A stretch of 29,767 nt of DNA from a virus, in the IMG/VR virus record IMGVR_UViG_3300032284_002910, positions 1 through 29,767 of that record; one strand, 5' to 3'. The translations under genes and the position numbers were made by a program. The notes beneath the pieces are model-generated. The model saw nothing but the letters and a program-made list of their open reading frames with translations. It searched no databases and was not told where the DNA came from. Shown here in pieces: positions 7,274 to 13,645 of the stretch (position 1 is its first letter; each line of letters starts with the position of its first letter).

Positions 7274-7689
7274 GCATTACTCTGTGAATCCGCAATTTCT
7301 TTTGCGGTCTGGCCATACACCCAAGAAGGTGGAACATAATCCGGGGTAGAAGCACTTGGGGGCGGGCCAGCTGCTGCCCGTTGTTTTGCTTTATTCAATA
7401 GGTCTGCAGCGGTCTGCTTTAAGTTTGGGGATGCAGAATAAGGCAGGCTACTAGCATACGATGCGGCAGACAGTGCTTCTGTATTCAGCTGTTTTTGACC
7501 AATTTGTTCTGGAGTGCCCCCAAGTGCATTGGATTGTGAGATTGCCGCTTGCGTTTGATCGTACAACCGCTTCCCGTAATCCGCCAAAGCGACATAAGCT
7601 TCCCTAGGGTTTTTGTTTTGGTAGACCGTCGGCGGGGGCGGCGGCGGACTCATTACAATGGTGGGCGGGGTAGGAGCACTGCCACCCAT
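7270..7689 (-). CDS. Proline-rich small protein, virion-type candidate (139 aa)
   Basis: Starts MGGSAPTPPTIVM, with a polyproline run at residues 15-20. A helical middle follows (NPREAYVALADYGKRLYDQTQAAISQ; LNTEALSAASYAS) and then an Ala/Pro-rich tail (AAGPPPSASTPDYVPPSW). A good Shine-Dalgarno (AGAGGT) lies about 7 bases before the ATG. It is an isolated minus-strand gene between plus-strand genes, convergent with the Phd-like gene and divergent from 7707. The style is like other minus-strand virion-associated proteins here (26511-27044). No enzyme motif is seen. Confidence 0.65.
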   Translation of the reverse strand: MGGSAPTPPTIVMSPPPPPPTVYQNKNPREAYVALADYGKRLYDQTQAAISQSNALGGTPEQIGQKQLNTEALSAASYASSLPYSASPNLKQTAADLLNKAKQRAAAGPPPSASTPDYVPPSWVYGQTAKEIADSQSNA

Positions 7690-7706
7690 AATTCTTACCT
7701 CTTAAC

Positions 7707-8084
7707 ATGCACTTCTATAGAGATTCTATCCGAAACAAACCCGTACAAATGTTGGACACCAATAGCGCAGGGCGGAATCAAGATCAAAAGCAACAGGAGT
7801 TCGGCCCAGGTGAGGCTTTTTTTCATGGCAGTAGCCCGTTTAAGCGTGAGTTTAGCGCATTTTTGGATTCATTGCCAACAAAAGCATTGGAATATTTGAT
7901 GACCACACAACAAAAAAACTTTGCCAAAGCCCTATGGGAAGCAGAAAACTATGGCGGTAGACCCACTCCAGGGGATTTCAAAAACATGCGGCCATTAAAG
8001 GAGTACCAAACGCTGGTGGTCTTAATAGATCACCAACAACAATGGTCTCGCCAAGCTCTTCCCAAAACGCAGAAAAATTGTTAA
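7707..8084 (+). CDS. Unknown protein (125 aa)
   Basis: Starts MHFYRDSIRNKPVQM; an ATG at 7749 (MLDTNSAGRN) is an equally plausible start. A polar Gln-rich stretch leads into a helical domain (FSAFLDSLPTKALEYLMTTQQKNFAKAL) and GGRPTPGDFKNMRPLKEY. No family is recognised. It heads a plus-strand run of four genes (7707-9766) and its end overlaps the next gene by 43 bases. It is divergent from the proline-rich gene with only 17 bases between them. Confidence 0.5.
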   Translation: MHFYRDSIRNKPVQMLDTNSAGRNQDQKQQEFGPGEAFFHGSSPFKREFSAFLDSLPTKALEYLMTTQQKNFAKALWEAENYGGRPTPGDFKNMRPLKEYQTLVVLIDHQQQWSRQALPKTQKNC

Positions 8085-8725
8085 GCTACTGTCACAAAGC
8101 AATTTTGGCCGTGCTTGACTACCTAACAGATGAAGAGGATGAGGGCAGCGGCCTTGACAGTTTTGAAGATCCTGATCCCAAGCGCCATCAATATCTAAGC
8201 TACCGTTTTAATCAATTGGTTATTGAAGAGGTTACCATTGAGAATTATGAAGAAAAATTGGTTGCTTCTTTGGCGCAACAGGTGGAGATGTTCATCCCAC
8301 CGTCAGGAAGTTTTGAGGATGCTGATCTGCGCCGTTACCTGGAGTTGATCAAGACCTATGAAACCAGCAGCAATGATCTTGTACTTGGGTTGTCGCTGGC
8401 GGACCAGATCAGAATTACGTTTAGCGATATGAAACCCGCCACGATTTGCGAACGGTTTCCTGATATCGATCTTGCCACAAAACGTAGATATCGTTGCGTA
8501 GCAGAATACCTCTTGCGGCAAAATGAAATCATCAAATTACGCGATGAAAAGGGCAAGCTGATCAAAAAGATTGGCAACATGCAGAAAATGGTGGTCATCT
8601 ACCAACCGTTGCCTAAGATTCGTGAAACACTCAAGCGTTCTGGCCTTGGTAATTTCGTCAAATTTACGCGGGAAGAACTGGAGCAACAAAAACTTCTTGC
8701 TATGATGTCGCCAGCTGGACAGTAA
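8042..8725 (+). CDS. Unknown, mostly helical acidic protein (227 aa)
   Basis: Starts MVSPSSSQNAEKLLSYC. It has an acidic loop (DEEDEGSGLDSFEDPDP, about 30-46), long helices, and a Lys-rich C-terminal part (KGKLIKKIGNMQKMVVIYQP; VKFTREELEQQKLLAMM). No catalytic motif is seen and no family recognised. Its ATG lies within the end of the preceding frame, so the two are probably coupled; the next gene follows after 3 bases. Placement next to nucleic-acid genes hints at DNA or RNA metabolism, which is only a guess. Confidence 0.55.
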   Translation: MVSPSSSQNAEKLLSYCHKAILAVLDYLTDEEDEGSGLDSFEDPDPKRHQYLSYRFNQLVIEEVTIENYEEKLVASLAQQVEMFIPPSGSFEDADLRRYLELIKTYETSSNDLVLGLSLADQIRITFSDMKPATICERFPDIDLATKRRYRCVAEYLLRQNEIIKLRDEKGKLIKKIGNMQKMVVIYQPLPKIRETLKRSGLGNFVKFTREELEQQKLLAMMSPAGQ

Positions 8726-8728
8726 ACC

Positions 8729-9130
8729 ATGGACAAAGACCGTAATCAAAAGATTTCAAAGTTGCTTCTGACCACGCCATCAGAAACAGAACAACAAATG
8801 GCCAAACTTGTGTTGGAGCGCATTTGTGTTGACATGGCGGATCATTACTTCAAGATGTACGCCAATGAAGGTCCGGGAGCCTTGGTTTACATGCCGGAAG
8901 CCGAGCAAGCTGATCAAGCTTTCTACTTGACACTTCCCGCCCTCCTTCAAGCGCAACATGATTTCAAATCTGAAGAGCAGGACGGCCCTGCAGAAGTCAT
9001 GCGAAAAGCTATTGTCGAAGCGGAATCCTTGATTCCCGGCAAGAATGCGTTGTTCCTTATCCAAGATTCAAAACAGATGCGGTTAATTAACTACAATATT
9101 GAACAAGAAAAGTCGCCACTCATCCTTTGA
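8729..9130 (+). CDS. Unknown helical protein (133 aa)
   Basis: Starts MDKDRNQKISKLLL, 3 bases after the upstream stop, and ends 3 bases before the next start, so it sits inside an operon. The predicted content is alpha-helical (ETEQQMAKLVLERICVDMAD; AFYLTLPALLQAQHDF) and acidic overall. No motif or family is recognised. Confidence 0.55.
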   Translation: MDKDRNQKISKLLLTTPSETEQQMAKLVLERICVDMADHYFKMYANEGPGALVYMPEAEQADQAFYLTLPALLQAQHDFKSEEQDGPAEVMRKAIVEAESLIPGKNALFLIQDSKQMRLINYNIEQEKSPLIL

Positions 9131-9133
9131 TTC

Positions 9134-9766
9134 ATGTCATTAAAGATACCACCGAGCATAAGGCACGCTCGCTACAAAGAAGCAGCAAGGGTTTACTCAA
9201 TTGATACTGATTGGTTAACCCCAGTTGATTATCTGCCGTACATTTATGCAGTGCTCGGCGATATTGATCTGGACCCCTGCACCACAGAAAGGGCCAATAA
9301 GGAATTTATCCGGGCCAAACAAATCTATACTCCGGCGGATGACGGGTTAAACATACAAGAACCTTGGTGCGGGACAACCTACATGTTCCCACCCACGTAT
9401 GGTCGTTGCTCCTGGAATAAAATACGTGGTACCTACCGTTGGGGATTACATAGCGGTAGTAATTCGTCGTCGCCAGCAAAAGCTTGGTTTTTGCGTCTAG
9501 AGCGTGAATGGAAATTGCGTAATGTTCCCGAGGCAATTATGTACGCAACAAACCATGAAACCTTGCGTACCTGTCAGCAGATTTGGAATTATCCCGTATG
9601 CATTCCTAAGGATCGCCCCTACTTTATTCATGGTAGAACTTTTGAATTTTCTAGGACACCATTGACTTGGGGATATTTTGTCTACCTACCTAGGCTTGAG
9701 TATGGTTTCGATCAAGCCACCAAATTCAAAGAAGTATTCTCTAACTTGGGCGCAGTTATTTGTTAA
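9134..9766 (+). CDS. Dam-type (PF05869-like) adenine methyltransferase relative, altered catalytic motif (210 aa)
   Basis: The sequence follows the phage Dam/N6-adenine methyltransferase family: TDWLTPVDYL (25-34), IDLDPCTTERAN (44-55, the DPC/DPA block that helps bind SAM), YTPADDGL (65-72) and W..TTYMFPPTYG (78-90). Family members normally have (N/D)PPY at the last position; here it reads FPPTYG, so the catalytic Asn/Asp is replaced by Phe. Later blocks (EAIMYATNHETL; IPKDRPYFIHGRTFEF) also match the family layout. It may be a non-catalytic DNA-binding relative or have a changed specificity. It is the last gene of the 7707-9766 run and its end touches the convergent gene at 9763. Confidence 0.7.
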   Translation: MSLKIPPSIRHARYKEAARVYSIDTDWLTPVDYLPYIYAVLGDIDLDPCTTERANKEFIRAKQIYTPADDGLNIQEPWCGTTYMFPPTYGRCSWNKIRGTYRWGLHSGSNSSSPAKAWFLRLEREWKLRNVPEAIMYATNHETLRTCQQIWNYPVCIPKDRPYFIHGRTFEFSRTPLTWGYFVYLPRLEYGFDQATKFKEVFSNLGAVIC

Positions 9767-10041
9767 GAAGGTTGTGCGCGGAATGGATTGCGGTAGCTTA
9801 CCTGTGCATCCGTATTTCCGATGTTACCAGGTAGTTGTGCAACAGCAATTGTCCCACCCATGGCCGGCATGATGATGCGCCCTTCATGTTGAGGCCTGTC
9901 ACCAATTGGGTTACGATCAGCCAGTTGTTTGCCCCTGACGTATTGATTTAAAAAATGTTGACCTGCCTTGTCATCCTGCGCTGGTTTCATCCCGCGATAG
10001 CGGTTGTCAACGTCGTACTCTTGACTTCCTGGTGGTCTCAT
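9763..10041 (-). CDS. Small FLNQY-motif protein (92 aa)
   Basis: Starts MRPPGSQEYDVDNRYRG. It holds HFLNQYVRGKQL at residues 29-40, shared with FLNQYVTERL in the 73-aa protein at 11788-12009, followed by a Gly/Met/Ala-rich part (IIMPAMGGTIAVAQ) and a C-terminal YRNPFRAQPS resembling AAQPNRYTV there. It is a lone minus-strand gene between plus-strand genes: convergent with the Dam-like gene (4 bases overlap) and divergent from 10065. The function is unknown; a virion or assembly-associated role is inferred from paralogy to other minus-strand genes. Confidence 0.55.
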   Translation of the reverse strand: MRPPGSQEYDVDNRYRGMKPAQDDKAGQHFLNQYVRGKQLADRNPIGDRPQHEGRIIMPAMGGTIAVAQLPGNIGNTDAQVSYRNPFRAQPS

Positions 10042-10064
10042 GTAACATATTCTGACAGGCCTGA

Positions 10065-10346
10065 ATGCAGATGTCCGCTCAAACCCAACTTGAAATTGCC
10101 AGCGTCTGTGATGAAATCAAAGAGTTATTGCTTAGCAAAAATGAAAAATATGGTGACTCGGCGTTGAACCCTGCACGTATTTTTAGCCAGGCTTCCGCTA
10201 TTGAGCAAATTTTGGTGCGGATTGATGATAAATTAAATCGAATTCAGAAAGGTGCTGGATTAGTTGGGACCGATGAAGATGTCATTTCGGACTTGATTGG
10301 TTACCTGGTTTTGCTTAAGATTGCATTTAAACGCAAGGGATGTTAG
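10065..10346 (+). CDS. DUF1599/Nmad1- or MazG-like all-alpha protein (93 aa)
   Basis: Starts MQMSAQTQLEIASVCDEIKE; the second ATG (10071) is possible. The central NEKYGDSALNPARIF followed by IEQILVRIDDKLNRIQ and then DVISDLIGYLVLLKIA matches the pattern K-Y-G-(N/D) ... hydrophobic helix ... D-x-x-x-D-L-x-x-Y seen in DUF1599 (nucleotide modification associated domain 1) and MazG-like all-alpha NTP pyrophosphohydrolases. Proteins of this kind are linked to nucleotide-pool control or base modification in phages. Acidic residues at the end of the chain (D86-type positions) could bind metal. The exact family is uncertain. The next gene overlaps its end. Confidence 0.55.
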   Translation: MQMSAQTQLEIASVCDEIKELLLSKNEKYGDSALNPARIFSQASAIEQILVRIDDKLNRIQKGAGLVGTDEDVISDLIGYLVLLKIAFKRKGC

Positions 10347-10549
10347 TACAAATGGACTATGACGAACTCATTTATCATCTAACCCCGGAGCTTCAGTTGA
10401 TTGATCTTTTAGATCAGCTGACCGCAAAAAATTCCGTGGTGAGTCCATACCTCCTGGAACAGTATTCCAAATCCTCCAAAAACGACGAAGAACCTCCCCA
10501 GTCTGATCCCATTCCACCAGTTTCCGCTCCAGGTATTCCATTGCCTTGA
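10340..10549 (+). CDS. Unknown small protein (69 aa)
   Basis: Starts MLVQMDYDELIYHLTPELQL; ATG 10352 (MDYDEL) is an alternative with an AAGGG element upstream. The N-terminal half is an amphipathic helical region (LQLIDLLDQLTAKN) and the C-terminal third is Pro/Ser-rich (PPQSDPIPPVSAPGIPLP). It overlaps the upstream gene by 7 bases. Its 3' part overlaps the convergent lysozyme-like gene by about 180 bases, so one of the two frames must have little freedom to vary. No family is recognised. Confidence 0.4.
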   Translation: MLVQMDYDELIYHLTPELQLIDLLDQLTAKNSVVSPYLLEQYSKSSKNDEEPPQSDPIPPVSAPGIPLP

Positions 10550-11159
10550 TTTGGTTTGGGGTGCCGCTGTAGCAATCTGCTACGTTAAGTAGGCATTGTT
10601 TCAGCTTGCATTTATGCTTGTATAGCGTAGGAATTTCTTTATCTGGTGCCAAGAACATATTCAGTTCTGCCTTTCTTCTTTGTATCAAGAATGGCGATTT
10701 GTTGAAATAAAAAGTATTGATATAGGGTGACCATTCCCGGATAATGTCGTTCTTGCATGCTTTTGCATTGATCAGCTCCAGCAATTTACACTCTTTGAAT
10801 ACAGGGATACCGACGCTATGGGCATAACTCAAAATTGCCCCTTTTCGTTTTGCGTTTAGGGGCATCTGCACATAATGTTCCACCAGTGCAGCAAATGGTT
10901 TCAGATCCTCAACAAGTTGTGCTACGCATTCTTGTTTTGTTGCTCGAATACCTACACCAACGCGTCTCCCAAATATCTTTGGGCTGGCAAAACCAATCCG
11001 CCATTCCTTGTCAAATGGGTCTTTGTATGATTTGTACAGCTCCATACCGACATGCACACGCATCTCGGTATAGTGAGCAATAAGATTTATTCCGTGCTGA
11101 TTTAAAAAGGAAGAAACCTCTTCCTTAGGGGACTTTGGCGCTTCCGCTGTACTCAACAC
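10368..11159 (-). CDS. GH24-like lysozyme (endolysin candidate) with extra C-terminal domain (263 aa)
   Basis: Putative peptidoglycan-degrading enzyme. The start is GTG 11159, with GAGGGA just upstream; a TTG at 11171 is an alternative. The GH24 layout is visible: INLIAHYTEMRV (Glu32, likely catalytic), YKSYKD (Asp47), W-R-I-G-F (53-57), then LVEDLKPFAALVEHYV, AILSYAHSVGIPVFK and SPFLIQRRKAELNMFL (155-170), the RRxAExxxF hallmark. In T4-type enzymes the third residue is the Thr of TIG; here it is Arg (R54). About 90 C-terminal residues (185-263, Cys/Lys/Trp-rich) have no recognised match. It overlaps the upstream PPC-like gene by 35 bases. The family call is moderate. Confidence 0.5.
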   Translation of the reverse strand: MLSTAEAPKSPKEEVSSFLNQHGINLIAHYTEMRVHVGMELYKSYKDPFDKEWRIGFASPKIFGRRVGVGIRATKQECVAQLVEDLKPFAALVEHYVQMPLNAKRKGAILSYAHSVGIPVFKECKLLELINAKACKNDIIREWSPYINTFYFNKSPFLIQRRKAELNMFLAPDKEIPTLYKHKCKLKQCLLNVADCYSGTPNQIKAMEYLERKLVEWDQTGEVLRRFWRIWNTVPGGMDSPRNFLRSADLKDQSTEAPGLDDK

Positions 11160-11523
11160 TAAATCCCTCAAACGTCAACATCACAATATACACCTGCCCA
11201 GCGCCAGAAGTGGTAGCCCCCACGATGCCTTTCCCCTTACCGTTTTTAATAATATTTCCAAAAGAAGAATAGCCTGCAGGAACCGTCAAAGCAGTACCGT
11301 CTTGACGGAACAACTTGATGGATTCAAGTCCAACAGAGCGATCTACTGTGAAACTAAGAGTACCGTTTGTAGCGCTGGAAGTAAGCTTATAAAAGCGTGT
11401 ATTCAATCCACGGTGACCACCAGGGGGGTTGTGGCCTAGGTAGGATACCAGGGTGCCGCCGTCCAGTGCCTTTACAGAACCGGTATCAAGGGTGCCTTTA
11501 ATTGCGTAGTTAGTGGTCGCCAT
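11125..11523 (-). CDS. Beta-rich small virion-type protein, PPC-like (132 aa)
   Basis: Starts at ATG 11523 (MATTNYAIKGTLD). After a Gly-rich loop (YLGHNPPGGHRGLN) comes RFYKLTSSATNGTLSFTV, then GLESIKLFRQDGTALTV, GAGQVYIVMLTFEGF and VEYSGSAKV. This strand order resembles a PPC-type beta sandwich and parallels FYKFRL ... LISIYVVEDG ... GDYVFLIT in the protein at 6370-7041. It overlaps the lysozyme-like gene downstream and is preceded by NblA with 4 bases between them. The function is unknown, and a virion or surface-binding role is inferred. Confidence 0.6.
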   Translation of the reverse strand: MATTNYAIKGTLDTGSVKALDGGTLVSYLGHNPPGGHRGLNTRFYKLTSSATNGTLSFTVDRSVGLESIKLFRQDGTALTVPAGYSSFGNIIKNGKGKGIVGATTSGAGQVYIVMLTFEGFSVEYSGSAKVP

Positions 11524-11527
11524 GGGA

Positions 11528-11749
11528 TCAAGAAATTTGGCTTTCGGTTAGGAATTTGAGATTGATATCGGCATCAATGCCATGATCCTTGAGGATACTC
11601 AGGAACATCTGGCGATCAACCATCTTCTGGTGGAAGAGGTCAATGAAAGCTTCTTCAAGCTCTTCACGGTCAAGATCCCTGGCATACAGGGCTGCGGCAT
11701 GAATTTGAAACTCCGCATCCATGGGCAGTCCCGAAACTTCCGAGTTCAT
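11528..11749 (-). CDS. nblA: NblA-like phycobilisome degradation protein (73 aa)
   Basis: In cyanobacteria NblA is a small helical adaptor that targets phycobilisomes for proteolysis with host ClpC; several freshwater cyanophages carry it. Here LPMDAEFQIHAAALYARDL then REELEEAFIDLFHQKMVDRQ and MFLSILKDHGI reproduce the two-helix NblA pattern, including the LE(E/D)xFI...QKM and F..(I/L)LK signatures seen in the Synechococcus elongatus protein. The length is normal; NblA usually has 55-65 residues, so the tail is slightly long. It lies between two small minus-strand genes. An extended -10 element is just upstream. The likely role is dismantling the host light antenna during infection. Confidence 0.75.
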   Translation of the reverse strand: MNSEVSGLPMDAEFQIHAAALYARDLDREELEEAFIDLFHQKMVDRQMFLSILKDHGIDADINLKFLTESQIS

Positions 11750-11768
11750 TGGCCGTCCAATACTGGAT

Positions 11769-11779
11769 TAATTCTAACA
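11769..11779 (-). promoter_or_regulatory. Candidate extended -10 promoter for nblA
   Basis: On the minus strand TGTTAGAAT reads as TGnTAGAAT, matching an extended -10 (5 of 6 for the hexamer), about 22 bases before the nblA ATG at 11749. No convincing -35 is seen, as is common with extended -10 promoters. It would allow nblA expression separate from the upstream gene. Confidence 0.35.
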
Positions 11780-11787
11780 GCAATCAC

Positions 11788-12009
11788 TTAAACGGTGTAG
11801 CGGTTAGGCTGTGCAGCCATTCCGCTGCTACCCACATACGGATGTGTGCCCATTTGACCACCTGCGTCAATCATCGCCATAGGTGTGGCGCGTACATCAG
11901 AAGCAAAGGAGGGTAGATCGGGGCCGTCCTCAAACATCCTGGGTGCGAAAGCCGGCAACCGTTCAGTGACGTACTGGTTTAAAAAAGCTTTCCCATCTGG
12001 ATGATTCAT
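11788..12009 (-). CDS. Small FLNQY-motif protein (73 aa)
   Basis: Starts MNHPDGKAFLNQYVTERL. The FLNQYV motif (9-14) and the Gln-Pro-Asn/Phe-Arg end (AAQPNRYTV) recall the protein at 9763-10041. The middle is Ala/Pro/Met/Gly-rich (PMAMIDAGGQMGTHPYVGSS). It lies upstream of nblA on the same strand. No function is recognised. The family is likely virion- or assembly-associated, by analogy with the other F-x-x-Y proteins. Confidence 0.55.
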   Translation of the reverse strand: MNHPDGKAFLNQYVTERLPAFAPRMFEDGPDLPSFASDVRATPMAMIDAGGQMGTHPYVGSSGMAAQPNRYTV

Positions 12010-12094
12010 GTCGTTTAGATCGATAATTAAAAGTCAAAAAACTGACGGAGTACGCACCGGCAAAAACCAAGGCGATCAATAGCATGGAGGGCAT
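11963..12094 (-). CDS. Possible tiny membrane protein (43 aa)
   Basis: This frame lies in the 140-base gap between the FLNQY gene and the 2OG oxygenase. Its translation begins MPSMLLIALVFAGAYSVSFL, a single strongly hydrophobic helix, and continues with a basic tail (NYRSKRHESSRW). Its end overlaps the downstream gene by 47 bases. A second ATG (M4, 12085) is possible. The composition is what a one-helix phage membrane peptide (holin- or spanin-sized) would have, but no Shine-Dalgarno is clear and chance cannot be excluded. Confidence 0.35.
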   Translation of the reverse strand: MPSMLLIALVFAGAYSVSFLTFNYRSKRHESSRWESFFKPVRH

Positions 12095-12097
12095 GGC

Positions 12098-12126
12098 TTG
12101 CCGATACTCACTTAATCCTGTAACAT
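12098..12126 (+). promoter_or_regulatory. Candidate sigma70 promoter before the 2OG oxygenase
   Basis: TTGCCG (12098-12103), 17 bases, then TAACAT (12121-12126): 4 of 6 matches at each hexamer with ideal spacing, ending 23 bases before the oxygenase ATG at 12150. It is the only good candidate in the short divergent gap and would give this isolated plus-strand gene its own transcript. Confidence 0.4.
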
Positions 12127-12149
12127 TTTAACTAACAGAAGCTTACCCC

Positions 12150-12947
12150 ATGAACTTAGAGGCGGTCCTTAATCACATGATTGCAAGCGCCTGCGCAGGA
12201 GTTAGCAAAAAGCAGATCATACGTTCTTTGGAGCAACAGAATGTAGAAGAAACTGAAATTGCAATGCTGATAAAGGCGGCCAATTTCAAAACAGCACCGG
12301 ATGTGATTGATTATGAATACTTATATCAGCGTCCTATTCCTAAAAAATCTGTAAACCATGCACCATTAGGGTCACGTATTAAGTTGTTCACTTTGGATGA
12401 TTTCTTGACAGCAGATGAATGCCAAGATTTAATGCATATTATTGATAAAGAAAAACAACGCTCAACCGTTGCCGACCCGAAAGATAGTGGGCTTGTCAAT
12501 TCATATCGCACCAGCAGTACAGCAAACTTGCAATATGCAAGCGAAAGCGTCGTTGAAATAGTTAATGACAGGCTTGCAAAACTGTTGGATCTAGATCCAT
12601 TTCTTGGCGAGGCTATGCAAGGGCAAAAATATGATCCAGGCCAATACTATAAAGAACACAATGATTATTTTCATCCAGGAACAGCTGAGTTCAAGACCTA
12701 CACCGAATGGATGGGACAACGCACATGGACAACCATGATCTATTTAAACAATGTTGAAGAAGGTGGTGAGACGTATTTCAAACGACTAAAATGCAAATTC
12801 AAACCAAAGCAAGGTACCGTAGTGTTCTGGAGCAACCTATACCGCAATGGTAAGGTAAACCCCAAGACACTTCATGAAGCTCTACCGCCAATCAAGGGGA
12901 ACAAATATGTTATTACAAAGTGGTGGCGCAGTTGGCCCTTGATTTAG
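12150..12947 (+). CDS. 2OG-Fe(II) oxygenase, prolyl 4-hydroxylase type (265 aa)
   Basis: Hydroxylates a protein or peptide side chain using 2-oxoglutarate, O2 and Fe(II). The double-stranded beta-helix core spans about residues 77-262. H170 and D172 (EHNDYF) and H242 (TLHEALP) form the HxD...H iron triad, and K252 (GNKYVITKW), exactly ten residues after the distal His, should bind the 2OG carboxylate. The N-terminal 60 residues form a small helical region (GVSKKQIIRSLEQQ) not part of the core. The TTMIYLNNVEEGGETYF block is typical of P4H members. Such genes are common in cyanophages, where the substrate is unknown. The stop overlaps the convergent gene at 12944 by 4 bases. Confidence 0.9.
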   Translation: MNLEAVLNHMIASACAGVSKKQIIRSLEQQNVEETEIAMLIKAANFKTAPDVIDYEYLYQRPIPKKSVNHAPLGSRIKLFTLDDFLTADECQDLMHIIDKEKQRSTVADPKDSGLVNSYRTSSTANLQYASESVVEIVNDRLAKLLDLDPFLGEAMQGQKYDPGQYYKEHNDYFHPGTAEFKTYTEWMGQRTWTTMIYLNNVEEGGETYFKRLKCKFKPKQGTVVFWSNLYRNGKVNPKTLHEALPPIKGNKYVITKWWRSWPLI

Positions 12948-13288
12948 TTTGCTGCTATTTGAAATTGAACATTGGCATTGGTGCCACCACTTTCTGAAAA
13001 GAAATTTGCCCGCAACTTCTTCATGGGGAATCCACTAACGTTGTAAGCATAAGTCCCATTTCTTTCAATTGAATTGGAAATCATAGCGCCAAAATTAGTA
13101 CCATCTACGCTTCCATCTAAGCGAATTACAACAGCTGAATCAATATTACTTACGGTAGCAAGCAGCGTATAATTACGGGTAGATAGGTAATTAGGGGTGT
13201 AGACATCTACTGCATCTGTCACCCCAGGAGTTGTCAATACTGGAAAATTAAAAAGTGCTGTTTGCTGATAACTTTCAAAATAACTCAT
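12944..13288 (-). CDS. Small beta-rich virion-type protein, paralog A (114 aa)
   Basis: Starts MSYFESYQQTALFNFPVL. The core VVIRLDGSVDGTNFGAM ... YNVSGFPMKKLRANF ... NVQFQIAAN aligns with VVVRFEGSLDNTNFFAL ... YFFSGMPLKSIRGRL ... SVTFVMSAR in the adjacent gene 13292-13639. The two are tandem duplicates, separated by 3 bases. The predicted fold is a single beta sandwich with no catalytic residues, as expected for a capsid-decoration or tail-surface protein. It is convergent with the 2OG oxygenase. A virion role is inferred. Confidence 0.7.
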   Translation of the reverse strand: MSYFESYQQTALFNFPVLTTPGVTDAVDVYTPNYLSTRNYTLLATVSNIDSAVVIRLDGSVDGTNFGAMISNSIERNGTYAYNVSGFPMKKLRANFFSESGGTNANVQFQIAAN

Positions 13289-13291
13289 TGT

Positions 13292-13639
13292 TTATCTTGC
13301 TGACATAACAAATGTTACGCTAGGGGTACCTCCTGTAATGGTTACTAAACGCCCGCGTATTGATTTAAGGGGCATACCGGAAAAGAAATATCCAGTAGTA
13401 CCATTGGCTGTAATTGTGGTATCAGAAGCAGCTAATGCAAAGAAATTGGTATTATCTAAACTACCTTCAAAGCGAACAACTACATTGGTGCTAACACTGG
13501 CAACAGTAACTTGAAAGCCGAAGTTAGTTGGGGCAGCATTGTCTTGATCCGCCGCCAACATTGGTGACGTGGTACCAGTTGCCGTGAGCGCTGCCGGAAA
13601 ATAAAACAGCGTATCGATGTGAATGGGATTGTAAGACAT
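13292..13639 (-). CDS. Small beta-rich virion-type protein, paralog B (115 aa)
   Basis: Starts MSYNPIHIDTLFYFPAAL. It is the upstream member of a tandem pair with 12944-13288: nearly equal length, the same VV(I/V)R(L/F)(D/E)GS(V/L)D.TNF core and the same SG(F/M)P(M/L)K block. The two differ most in the loop around residues 25-45, which here reads AADQDNAAPTNFGF. No enzyme motif is seen. It begins 6 bases after the dps stop, so it is likely on the same transcript. Virion decoration is the best guess. Confidence 0.7.
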   Translation of the reverse strand: MSYNPIHIDTLFYFPAALTATGTTSPMLAADQDNAAPTNFGFQVTVASVSTNVVVRFEGSLDNTNFFALAASDTTITANGTTGYFFSGMPLKSIRGRLVTITGGTPSVTFVMSAR

Positions 13640-13645
13640 CGGAAA

